Below, one piece after another: positions 50,982-59,096 of a stretch of 64,000 nt of DNA. Every line of letters begins with the position of its first letter. The first letter of the stretch is position 1. Made by a program: the position numbers and the translations under genes. The DNA is from an uncultured Clostridia bacterium. Its GTDB lineage: Bacteria; Bacillota; Clostridia; Christensenellales; Borkfalkiaceae. Where the stretch lies: contig CANQHV010000002.1 of the NCBI GenBank assembly GCA_947624005.1, positions 62,001 through 126,000 on the forward strand. The letters are read 5' to 3'. Under the pieces are notes generated by a model. It saw only the letters and a program-made list of their open reading frames with translations, searched no databases and was not told where the DNA came from.

Positions 50982-52426
50982 TGTTTTATATAGGTTTGGA
51001 TCTCGGCACAAGCGGCTTAAAAGGTCTGCTTGTAGACGGAAAAGGAAAAATAGTAAAAAAGGCGTGCTCGGAATATGCGGTAAGTTACCCGCGCGACGGC
51101 TGGGCGGAGCAAAATCCCGCCGATTGGCTTGAAGCCGCGTTGCGCGTTATAAAGGAGTTAAGCGCGGGAATAGAAAACGAGGTTGCGGGGCTTTCGGCAG
51201 GCGGGCAAATGCACGGGCTTGTAATGCTCGATTCGGACGACAAAGTTATACGACCCGCTATTTTATGGAACGACGGCAGAGCGCAGCCGCAGGCGGATTA
51301 TCTTAACAATACTTTCGGGCGCGAAAAACTTTCCCGCCTTACCGCAAATATCGCGTATGCAGGTTTTACCGCGCCCAAAATTCTGTGGGTAAAGCAAAAC
51401 GAACCGCAGAATTTCGGAAAAATAGCAAAAATAATGCTTCCGAAAGATTACCTTTCTTATATGCTGACGGGCGTTTTCTGTACCGATTTTTCGGATGCGG
51501 GCGGCACGCTTCTTCTGGACGTTAAAAACAAAAGGTGGTCGGAAGAAATGTGCCGCGAATGTTCGGTGAAGATATCGCAACTTCCCGAACTTTTCGAAAG
51601 CTTTCACAAAGTCGGAAAAATAAAAACCGAAATACTTCCGAACGCCGTTTTGTATGCGGGCGCGGGCGATAACGCCACGGCGGCTGTGGGTACGGGAGCG
51701 GTGGAAGACGGCGATTGCAATATATCGCTCGGCACAAGCGGAACCGTTTTTATCGCGCGCGACAGCTTTTCGGAAATAAAGGACAACGCGCTTCATAACT
51801 TCGTCCACGCAACGGGCAAATGGCACTATTTGGGTTGCATTTTGTCTGCGGCGGGCGCAAACAAGTGGTGGATTGAAAAAATTCTGGCTTCCGAAGATTA
51901 TGACGGAGAAGTGAAGGGAGCCGAAAATCTGCTCGGTAAAAATACGGTTTATTTTTTGCCGTATCTTATGGGCGAGAGAAGTCCGCACAACGACGCGTCT
52001 GCCCGAGGCGCGTTTTTGGGAATGAACGCGAACACCGCAAGAAAGCAGATGAATCTTGCCGTATTGGAGGGAGTGGCGTTCGCGCTTCGCGACTGCGTTG
52101 AAGCGGCGAAAGCGTGCGGAGTCGGAATCAAACGCGCCACGATTTGCGGCGGCGGCGCGGCAAGCCGACTTTGGAAAAAGATTATAGCCAACGTTTTGGG
52201 CGTTGAAGTATGTTCGCCCGAATACGAGGAAGGTGCGGCTTACGGCGCGGCGCTTATAGCAATGTACGGGAGCGGCGAAATCGCAAATTTCGGCGATATC
52301 AAAAAGCTTGTACCGTTCAAAGATATTATAAAACCGTCGGAAACGCTTTCGGAAGATTACGAAAGGCGTTACGCCGTATACAAGACGTTATACCCTGCGT
52401 TGAAAGACGTTTTCGGTCGGTTATAA
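50981..52426 (+). CDS. xylB: xylulokinase-like FGGY sugar kinase
   Basis: 481 residues. Phosphorylates a ketopentose such as D-xylulose. N-terminal phosphate loop GLDLGTSGLKGLLVDGKG, substrate region GQMHGLVMLD, WNDGR, catalytic Asp in GAGDNATAAVGTGAVEDG, and the C-domain ATP motif CGGGAASRLWKKIIANVLG. Start overlaps the isomerase stop (TAATG). Together they form a minimal sugar catabolic pair with no transporter here. Confidence 0.9.
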   Translation: MFYIGLDLGTSGLKGLLVDGKGKIVKKACSEYAVSYPRDGWAEQNPADWLEAALRVIKELSAGIENEVAGLSAGGQMHGLVMLDSDDKVIRPAILWNDGRAQPQADYLNNTFGREKLSRLTANIAYAGFTAPKILWVKQNEPQNFGKIAKIMLPKDYLSYMLTGVFCTDFSDAGGTLLLDVKNKRWSEEMCRECSVKISQLPELFESFHKVGKIKTEILPNAVLYAGAGDNATAAVGTGAVEDGDCNISLGTSGTVFIARDSFSEIKDNALHNFVHATGKWHYLGCILSAAGANKWWIEKILASEDYDGEVKGAENLLGKNTVYFLPYLMGERSPHNDASARGAFLGMNANTARKQMNLAVLEGVAFALRDCVEAAKACGVGIKRATICGGGAASRLWKKIIANVLGVEVCSPEYEEGAAYGAALIAMYGSGEIANFGDIKKLVPFKDIIKPSETLSEDYERRYAVYKTLYPALKDVFGRL

Positions 52427-52475
52427 CTTTAAAATTTACTAAAGCGCGGCGGCAAGCCGTGCGCGGGAACTACCA

Positions 52476-53705
52476 ATGAATGTTTACGAAACTTTGGCTT
52501 ACGGCAAACGGTACGGATTTGTATTTTTGAGATATGTCGCTACGGTTTTTTTCTTTCTTTCGCTGATAGCGACGTATTACATAATAGCCAATGTAATTGA
52601 ACAGGCAAATTACGCGCTTACCGCGTTCAACGAGGTAGACGTTGTCGGAATAGTCAATGCGCTTACGTCTTTCAAAATCCCGGGCGTATTCGGAAAAATT
52701 ATCGCGATTATGCGCAGTCTGGGCGCGCTTGTCATACCGCTTTACTTTATCGCAACGGTATCGTTTGTGCTTAATTTAAACCGCGGCGGAATAGGCAAAA
52801 TAACGAGCCGAACTGCGCTGATGGCGGTTCTGATGTTTGTCGCGGAATTTTTGATATATACCCTAATCGTCGGTTTGGCTATGCTGCTTATAATGCAGGT
52901 ATTCCTTTCGATATCGGAACGGTATGCCGACGCGCTTGAACTGATTAACGAAATAATTGTAACGCTGAATGCCGAAACAAGTTGGATGCCGGTAGAAAAC
53001 ATAGATGAGGCGATTGAAATTGCGCAAGCCTTGGCGACCGAGCAACTTACGCTTATTTTATTGAGAAATCTGCCGTCTTTCAACATTTTTCTCGACCAGC
53101 TTCTGTGCCTTTTAATGTGTCTTTTCTTCTGCTTTATACCGAAGAGGGTAAACACGCGTAAAAAACTTATAATCTATCGGCTTGCGGGGCTTATACCCGT
53201 AATGTACATATTGGCTACCTTTGTGCTGAACGGGCTTACGCAGTCAGGTTATCTTGAACCGAATCTGACTTTAATGTGCATTTTCCCCGCGAAACGGTTG
53301 CCGCATTTTCTGTTTATCGGGTGTATGATTTTCTGCAACCGTTGCCAACCTATACGCACATTGGATTGTAAAAGCGGATTTACTTGCGTTTATACTTCGA
53401 AAAAGGTTTACCGCGCTACGCCGCTTGTATTCGAAACGGCGGGAGCCGCAAAAAAACGCGCTTTGACCGCGGCGGTTTTTTTAAGCGTATGCCTTTTGAT
53501 TTTAAGCGCAATTGATTTTTGCCTCGGCTATTTGCCGTCCGCGGCAAAGTGGGGGTTGGGCAAATCGTACTATGCAGTGTTCTGTATCCCGTTTTTGTTC
53601 TTTTATGACGACCGTAAACCGACGGTTAAAAGCAGGTATTCGCTTTTTTCCGTGTTTTATTTGTTTGTTATTGCGACAATTGTGGCGATTTATCTTTTCC
53701 TGTAA
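52476..53705 (+). CDS. polytopic membrane protein of unknown function
   Basis: 409 residues, about ten hydrophobic helices (first VATVFFFLSLIATYYIIANV; last FLFVIATIVAIYLFL). A hydrophilic segment near residues 145-190 (NAETSWMPVENIDEAIEIAQ) and a Cys-rich stretch (GCMIFCNRCQPIRTLDCKSG, about 280-300) are the only landmarks. I do not recognise the family. It lies 49 bases after xylB and could be the end of that transcript, but no link to sugar use is visible. Confidence 0.7.
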   Translation: MNVYETLAYGKRYGFVFLRYVATVFFFLSLIATYYIIANVIEQANYALTAFNEVDVVGIVNALTSFKIPGVFGKIIAIMRSLGALVIPLYFIATVSFVLNLNRGGIGKITSRTALMAVLMFVAEFLIYTLIVGLAMLLIMQVFLSISERYADALELINEIIVTLNAETSWMPVENIDEAIEIAQALATEQLTLILLRNLPSFNIFLDQLLCLLMCLFFCFIPKRVNTRKKLIIYRLAGLIPVMYILATFVLNGLTQSGYLEPNLTLMCIFPAKRLPHFLFIGCMIFCNRCQPIRTLDCKSGFTCVYTSKKVYRATPLVFETAGAAKKRALTAAVFLSVCLLILSAIDFCLGYLPSAAKWGLGKSYYAVFCIPFLFFYDDRKPTVKSRYSLFSVFYLFVIATIVAIYLFL

Positions 53706-53805
53706 TCAAAATCACCAAAATGGGCGTTCCGAAAATAAAATTTTATAAACTGCGTGTAAAAACGCTTGAAATTTATTCTGCAATGTTATAAAATTATCAA
53801 GTAAT

Positions 53806-53895
53806 GCAGAGGTGGCAGAGTGGTCGAATGCGCACGACTCGAAATCGTGTTACGTAGGAATACGTACGGAGGTTCGAATCCTCTCCTCTGCGCCA
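53806..53895 (+). tRNA. tRNA-Ser (anticodon CGA)
   Basis: Acceptor GCAGAGG/CCTCTGC, discriminator G and encoded CCA. Anticodon stem CACGA/TCGTG with loop CTCGAAA gives anticodon CGA (UCG codons). A long variable arm (TACGTAGGAATACGTA) confirms class II. The promoter TTGAAA with TAAAAT lies just upstream (53766-53794). Confidence 0.93.
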
Positions 53896-53896
53896 A

Positions 53897-53931
53897 AAAA
53901 CAGCGTTGCGTTTCTGCGACGTTGTTTTTTT
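53897..53931 (+). terminator. terminator of tRNA-Ser
   Basis: AACAGCGTTGC pairs with GCGACGTTGTT (G-T pairs), then a run of eight T. Confidence 0.8.
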
Positions 53932-53945
53932 TGCGTGAGATGTGA

Positions 53946-53955
53946 GAACCTCCGT
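53946..53955 (+). repeat. inverted copy of the tRNA-Ser T-arm
   Basis: GAACCTCCGT is the exact complement of ACGGAGGTTC in the tRNA (53868-53877). It follows the terminator and precedes a hairpin TTGCATAGCT...AGCTGTGCAA, the same order as in the tails of tRNA-Gly and tRNA-Pro. No direct 3'-end copy is seen. Confidence 0.55.
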
Positions 53956-54041
53956 CTTGCATAGCTGATGAATATATGCGACGAGCTGTGCAAAACTATA
54001 CAAAAATGGGCGTTCTGATATTCTTTTTATCTTTCAAACGC

Positions 54042-54083
54042 TTGACTTTGATGTAAAGGGGAAATATAATAACATTAGTTATT
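54042..54083 (+). promoter_or_regulatory. promoter and TetR operator
   Basis: TTGACT (54042-54047), 17 bp, TATAAT (54065-54070). The inverted repeat AATAAC-ATTA-GTTATT (54068-54083) overlaps the -10 and start site; likely autoregulated by the TetR protein encoded next. Confidence 0.8.
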
Positions 54084-54101
54084 AATAAAAGGTGTTATTT
54101 T

Positions 54102-54665
54102 ATGCCTGCAAAAAAGAAGATAACCGAGGAGTTTATAATTTCGTCCGCGCTTGAAATTGTCAAAGAGCGGGGAGCGGAGGGGCTGAACGCGCGCAGTATA
54201 GCCGAAAAGTGCCGTTGTTCGACCCAACCTTTGTACCGCGCCTTTAAAAATATCGATGAGCTTAAAAACGAAGTATTGAAAAGAATAGCCGACGTTTATT
54301 ACGAATATATTCAAAACGAGGTAAAAAGCGGAAAATACCCCGAATATAAGGCTTTCGGTATGGGCTATATCCGCTTTGCGAAAGAGCAGAGCGAATTTTT
54401 CAAGTGTCTTTTTATGTGCGACAGAAAGGGCAGGTCGGATTTCGAAGACGATGATTTCGAAAAAGTAGTAAATACGATAATTTCTTTGGGATTAAGTCGC
54501 GAATCGGCAAGTCGGTTGCATATACATATGTGGATATGGCTGCACGGAATAGCGACAATGTACGCGACGGGGTTTCTCAATTGGGATTGGGATACGGTAA
54601 GCGCGATGCTGACGGACGAATTTACGGCTATGAAAGAAAAAATTGTGACGGATGGCAAAAAATGA
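54102..54665 (+). CDS. TetR/AcrR-family regulator of an ABC exporter operon
   Basis: 187 residues. Helix-turn-helix at 8-55 (FIISSALEIVKERGAEGLNA, IAEKCRCSTQPLYRAFKNID). The ligand domain has MWIWLHGIATMYATG, like the WHG-type C-terminal domain. It is first in the operon with the ABC genes; the stop overlaps the ATPase start (ATGA). Likely senses the exported compound and represses from the palindrome at 54068. Confidence 0.9.
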   Translation: MPAKKKITEEFIISSALEIVKERGAEGLNARSIAEKCRCSTQPLYRAFKNIDELKNEVLKRIADVYYEYIQNEVKSGKYPEYKAFGMGYIRFAKEQSEFFKCLFMCDRKGRSDFEDDDFEKVVNTIISLGLSRESASRLHIHMWIWLHGIATMYATGFLNWDWDTVSAMLTDEFTAMKEKIVTDGKK

Positions 54666-55585
54666 TTATCGAAATAGAAGACCTGAAAAAGAGTTTCAAG
54701 GACGTAAAAGCCGTCGACGGCATAACGTTTAAAGTCAAACAAGGCGAGTTGTTTGCCTTTTTAGGCGTAAACGGCGCGGGCAAATCAACGACGATAAATA
54801 TTATAAGCGGCATTATCAAAAAGGATTTCGGCAAGGTGTCCGTCTGCGGTTACGATATCGACACGTCCGCAGAAGCGGCAAAGGGCAAGATAGGCATAGT
54901 TTTTCAGACGTCGGTACTCGATAAAAAGCTGTCCGTATACGAAAATCTTAAATCGCGGGCGGCGTTGTACGGTATTTTCGGCGACGCTTTCAAAAAAAGG
55001 CTTGCCGAAATTTCCGAAATGTTCGGTCTGGACGAGATTATGAACCGCGCCGTTTGCAAACTTTCGGGCGGACAGAAAAGGCGCGTGGATATTGCGCGCG
55101 CGCTTATCAATAACCCCGAACTTCTTATTTTGGACGAACCGACGACGGGGCTTGACCCGCAAACGCGCATAAACGTCTGGTCAACGCTTGAAAAGTTGCG
55201 CAACGAAACGCATCTTACGGTCTTTCTGACAACCCATTATATGGAAGAGGCGGCAAACGCCGATTACGTTGTCATAATCGACAACGGCAAAAAAGTCGGC
55301 GAGGGAACTCCGCACGACCTGAAAAACAAATACGCAAGCGATTTTATTCGATTTTACAATAATATCGAAAAGGCGGAAGAGTATTTTTCGGCGCGCGGCT
55401 ATAATTTGATAAAAGAACGCAATTATTTGCAGGTCGAGCTGAAAAGTACGTCCGAAGTCGCGACGTTTTTCGGCGACGCGCCCGAAATTTTCGACGATTT
55501 CGAGGTTCTGAAAGGCAATATGGATAACGTGTTTTTAAACGTAACGGGAAAAGATTTGAAAGAGGTGCTGTATGAGCGAAAGTAA
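54662..55585 (+). CDS. ABC transporter ATP-binding protein (DrrA type)
   Basis: 307 residues. Walker A GVNGAGKST, Q-loop VFQTSVLDKKLSVYENL, signature LSGGQKRRVDIARAL, Walker B LLILDEPTTGLDP, H-loop TTHYMEEA. The C-terminal extension of about 80 residues is the DrrA-type. Start ATG 54662 overlaps the tetR stop. It partners with the permease that overlaps it by 14 bases; drug or lipid export is inferred. Confidence 0.93.
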   Translation: MIIEIEDLKKSFKDVKAVDGITFKVKQGELFAFLGVNGAGKSTTINIISGIIKKDFGKVSVCGYDIDTSAEAAKGKIGIVFQTSVLDKKLSVYENLKSRAALYGIFGDAFKKRLAEISEMFGLDEIMNRAVCKLSGGQKRRVDIARALINNPELLILDEPTTGLDPQTRINVWSTLEKLRNETHLTVFLTTHYMEEAANADYVVIIDNGKKVGEGTPHDLKNKYASDFIRFYNNIEKAEEYFSARGYNLIKERNYLQVELKSTSEVATFFGDAPEIFDDFEVLKGNMDNVFLNVTGKDLKEVLYERK

Positions 55586-56507
55586 AAAGCTTTTAAGCTT
55601 AATCCAACGTAATATCAAGTGCTATTTTAAAGATAAAATGATTTTCCTCGTTTCGCTTATCACGCCGTTGATATTGCTGCTGTTGTTCGTAACTTTTTTA
55701 AGAAACGTATATCTGAACAGCATAAAAGACCTCATCCCCGACGGCTACGATATAAGCGGCAGAATAATAGAGGGGCTTGCAGGCTCGTGGCTTATTTCGT
55801 CGATAATAGCCGTAAGCTCGGTCACCGTCGCTTTCTGTTCAAATATAGTTATGGTTCAGGATAAATTGGACGGCACGCTGAACGATTTTAAAATTTCGCC
55901 CGTTAAAAGCTACACATTAACGCTCGCATACTTTATTTCCAACTTTATCGTAACCTTGCTTGTTCTGCTGTGCGTGCTTGTAATCGGCTTTGTTTACATA
56001 GGCGCGGTTGGGTGGTATATCCCCATAGGCGACGGGTTTATGATTTTGGCTGACACTGTGTTGTGTACGCTTTTCGGAACTCTTATGTCGGCGGTGTTTT
56101 TAAGCTTTGTACGCTCACAAGGCGCGCTTAACGGTATTTCAACGCTTATTTCGTCCGTTTACGGCTTTATTATAGGCGCGTATATGCCGCTTTCGAGATT
56201 TTCGTCGGGCTTGCGCACGATACTGTGCTGTCTGCCCGGCACCTACGGCGTGGGTATTCTGCGCAACCATTTTATGAACGGTTACCTCGACGCCATAGCC
56301 GATTGCGGAGTTACCGAAGAAGCCGTGTTGAGAATAAAAGACGGTTTCGACGGGAATTTATATGTCGGTTCAACGCAGATTCCGCTGTGGGCAATGTATG
56401 TAATACTTTTGGGCACCTGCCTTGTATTGGCGGCGGCGTTTATCGCGCTTGTTCTGGTAAGAAACGGAAAAACAAAGCTTAAACAATCGGAAAAAAGGGT
56501 AAAATAA
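55572..56507 (+). CDS. ABC-2 type permease (DrrB type)
   Basis: 311 residues with six helices. N-terminal IQRNIKCYFKDKMIFLVSLI and a large extracellular loop, the signature CCLPGTYGVGILRN, and a last helix VILLGTCLVLAAAFIALV. Partner of the preceding ATPase; both lie under TetR control. Confidence 0.9.
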   Translation: MSESKKLLSLIQRNIKCYFKDKMIFLVSLITPLILLLLFVTFLRNVYLNSIKDLIPDGYDISGRIIEGLAGSWLISSIIAVSSVTVAFCSNIVMVQDKLDGTLNDFKISPVKSYTLTLAYFISNFIVTLLVLLCVLVIGFVYIGAVGWYIPIGDGFMILADTVLCTLFGTLMSAVFLSFVRSQGALNGISTLISSVYGFIIGAYMPLSRFSSGLRTILCCLPGTYGVGILRNHFMNGYLDAIADCGVTEEAVLRIKDGFDGNLYVGSTQIPLWAMYVILLGTCLVLAAAFIALVLVRNGKTKLKQSEKRVK

Positions 56508-56522
56508 ATATCGAGGGTAGTT

Positions 56523-57749
56523 ATGGAAAGGGAAAAACTGAAAAAATATGCCGAACTTATCGTAAAGTGCGGTCTTAACGTACAAAAAGGACAGGAAGTA
56601 GTAATAAGGTGCGGTCTTGACCAACCCGATTTCGTCGCAATGGTGACGGAAGAGTGTTACAGGTGCGGCGCGGAGCGCGTAAAAGCAGAATGGTCGTATA
56701 TGCCCGTAACAAAGCTTAACTATAGTTACAGAACGCTTGAAAGCCTTTCGGACGTTACCGAAATAGAAAAAGCCGAACTTAAAAGGCGGGTTGACAAACT
56801 TTCGTGTCTGTTATGGCTTGATTCTGACGACCCCGACGGGCTTGAAGGCACCGACAGCGAAAAAATTTCGAAAGCGAATATGGCAAGATACCCTGTAATT
56901 AAGCCCTACCGCGACGCGCTCGAAAACAAATATCAATGGTGTATTGCCGCGGTTCCCGGCAAAGAGTGGGCGGAAAAGGTCTTTCCCGATATGCCCGCGG
57001 ACAAGGCTGTCGAAAAGCTTTGGGAGGCAATTTTATACACTTCGCGCGCGGACGAAAACCCCTTAAAGGCGTGGAAGAAGCATAATAAACAGCTTGCCGA
57101 CCACTGCGCAATGCTGAATAAATACAAATTTACCAAACTCGAATATAAAAGCGAAAACGGCACTGATTTTACCGTCGGGCTTAACCCGCTCGGCATTTTT
57201 CAGGGCGGCGGCGAGTATACCCTCGGCAGTAAAATCTATTTCAATCCCAATATTCCGAGCGAAGAGGTATACACTTCGCCGATGCGCGGCGTAGCCGACG
57301 GCAAAGTGGTGGCGACAAAACCGCTTTCTTATCAGGGCAAGCTGATAGAAAATTTCTATATGGTTTTCAAAGACGGAAAAGTCGTCGAGGCGCACGCCGA
57401 AAAAAATCAGGAAGTCCTTGACAAAATGTTGGCAATGGATGAGGGCGCGTCGATGCTGGGAGAGGTTGCGCTTATCGCCTACGATTCGCCGATAAACAAT
57501 ACGGGTATTCTGTTTTACAATACTCTGTTCGACGAAAACGCAAGCTGTCATATAGCTCTCGGAAGAGGGTTTAACAACTGTCTTGAAAACTACGAAAAAT
57601 ACACCGTAGAGGAGTGCGAAAAACTCGGCGTAAATAACAGTATGATTCACGTCGATTTTATGATAGGCAGTCCCGACTTACAGATTTTCGGCGTAACATC
57701 AAAGGGAGAAAGGGTTCGGATTTTCAAAGACGGCAATTGGGCTATATAA
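56523..57749 (+). CDS. M29 family aminopeptidase
   Basis: 408 residues, like AmpS and thermophilic aminopeptidase T. Cobalt/zinc peptidase that frees N-terminal residues. Metal ligands: Glu in NIPSEEVYTSP (about 250), Glu in LGEVALI (about 317), His in SCHIALG (about 343), Tyr near 357, His and Asp in IHVDFMIGS (about 378-380). It lies 15 bases after the permease gene and may be read with the operon, though its job is general peptide turnover. Confidence 0.93.
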   Translation: MEREKLKKYAELIVKCGLNVQKGQEVVIRCGLDQPDFVAMVTEECYRCGAERVKAEWSYMPVTKLNYSYRTLESLSDVTEIEKAELKRRVDKLSCLLWLDSDDPDGLEGTDSEKISKANMARYPVIKPYRDALENKYQWCIAAVPGKEWAEKVFPDMPADKAVEKLWEAILYTSRADENPLKAWKKHNKQLADHCAMLNKYKFTKLEYKSENGTDFTVGLNPLGIFQGGGEYTLGSKIYFNPNIPSEEVYTSPMRGVADGKVVATKPLSYQGKLIENFYMVFKDGKVVEAHAEKNQEVLDKMLAMDEGASMLGEVALIAYDSPINNTGILFYNTLFDENASCHIALGRGFNNCLENYEKYTVEECEKLGVNNSMIHVDFMIGSPDLQIFGVTSKGERVRIFKDGNWAI

Positions 57750-57762
57750 AAAATATGAAACA

Positions 57763-57790
57763 AAAAAACGCGGAATTTTCCGCGTTTTTT
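57763..57790. terminator. bidirectional terminator
   Basis: AAAAAACGCGGAA-TT-TTCCGCGTTTTTT palindrome between convergent genes. Confidence 0.88.
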
Positions 57791-57835
57791 GCTGTTTAAG
57801 GCAATAATCATAGTACTATGCGTGACATAAAAGGC

Positions 57836-58999
57836 TTAAATTATCTGTAAAACGTAAAATTTCAGGTATTGAGTTTCGTCTGCGCATAAAAGCGCGGGGT
57901 GGTCGGGCGATTGTGTTCTGACTTCGACAAGCCTTACGTCTTTACCGCTTTCTTTGGCGGCTTCGGAAAGCATTTTTTCAAACAGCGTCGCCGACATATA
58001 GTGCGAGCAGGAACAGGTAATCAGAAACCCGCCGCTTTTTACAATCTTCATTGCGGTCAGATTTATATCTTTATATCCGCGGTACGCGTCTTTCACCTCG
58101 TCGGCGGTTTTGCAAAAGGCGGGAGGGTCGAGAATAACCGTATCGAAATGCCTTTTTTCGCGCCTGAACGAGCGCAGAACTTCGAAAACGTCGCCTTGTA
58201 AAACTTGCACGTTTTCAAAACCGTTCAAAACCGCGTTGTCGCGCACGTTTTTCAGCGCGAGCTCGGAAATATCGCACGCCGTCACCTTGTCCGCAACCGT
58301 CGCCGCGTTCATCGAAAAACCGCCGCTGTTGCAAAAACAGTCCAAAACTTCGCCGCGGCAATATCTTCTTGCGGCGAATCTGTTTTCTTTCTGGTCGAGA
58401 AAATAGCCTGTTTTCTGACCGTTTTTAATGTCCACAAGCATTTTTATGCCGTTTTCTTCGATTTCGCAATAGTCGGGCGCGTCGCCGTACAGCGCGCCTT
58501 TGACTTCTTCAAGTCCCTCTTTTTTGCGCACGGGCGCGTCGCTGCGTTCGTAAATTGCTTTGGGCGAAAACAGTTTTACAAGAATTTTGCGGATTTCCCG
58601 CTTGCGCATATCTATTCCGAGCGACAGACACTGCATAACAAGGTAATCGCCGTATTTGTCTATGATAAGCGCGGGAAGTCCGTCGGCTTCGGCGAAAACC
58701 ATTCTGTACGCGTTTTTGTACCCGAGGCGTTTTCGGTAATTGTCCGCCCGCAAAATTCGTTCGGTATAAAACGCCTCGTCGTCGATTGAGTTGTCGCGTA
58801 TAAAAATACGCACAAGAATTTTCGAGGCGTGGTTGATATAACCCTTGCCGATAAATCTTCCGTCGTAGGAGTAAACTTCGGCAAGCGAGCCGTTTTTGTC
58901 CTTGTTTTCTATTCTCGCTACCTCGTTGGCATAGACCCAACTGTGACCCGAAACAATCCGCTTTTCTTCGTTCTTTTTAAGATAAACCCTGTATGCCAT
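57836..58999 (-). CDS. class I SAM-dependent rRNA methyltransferase (RlmI-like)
   Basis: 387 residues. N-terminal PUA domain (RIVSGHSWVYANEVARI), a middle EEHEE-like domain, and a SAM domain: GYFLDQKENR, VLDCFCNSGGFSMNAA (motif I), ACDISELAL (motif II), and catalytic-type VILDPPAFCKT (motif IV). RlmI makes m5C1962 in 23S rRNA; the exact target here is inferred. The start at 58999 matches the family; the longer upstream frame overlaps the divergent promoter. Confidence 0.9.
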   Translation of the reverse strand: MAYRVYLKKNEEKRIVSGHSWVYANEVARIENKDKNGSLAEVYSYDGRFIGKGYINHASKILVRIFIRDNSIDDEAFYTERILRADNYRKRLGYKNAYRMVFAEADGLPALIIDKYGDYLVMQCLSLGIDMRKREIRKILVKLFSPKAIYERSDAPVRKKEGLEEVKGALYGDAPDYCEIEENGIKMLVDIKNGQKTGYFLDQKENRFAARRYCRGEVLDCFCNSGGFSMNAATVADKVTACDISELALKNVRDNAVLNGFENVQVLQGDVFEVLRSFRREKRHFDTVILDPPAFCKTADEVKDAYRGYKDINLTAMKIVKSGGFLITCSCSHYMSATLFEKMLSEAAKESGKDVRLVEVRTQSPDHPALLCADETQYLKFYVLQII

Positions 59000-59058
59000 A
59001 AAACACCCGAAAACAGTGTAACAAATTTGCTTAAAAAACGCAAACGCTTTCAATTGGT

Positions 59059-59087
59059 TTGCCTTTTTTATATATAAATGGTATAAT
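59059..59087 (+). promoter_or_regulatory. promoter of the ABC exporter pair
   Basis: TTGCCT (59059-59064), 17 bp, TATAAT (59082-59087); ATG at 59097, so only about three leader bases are expected. Confidence 0.65.
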
Positions 59088-59096
59088 GTTCCATAT

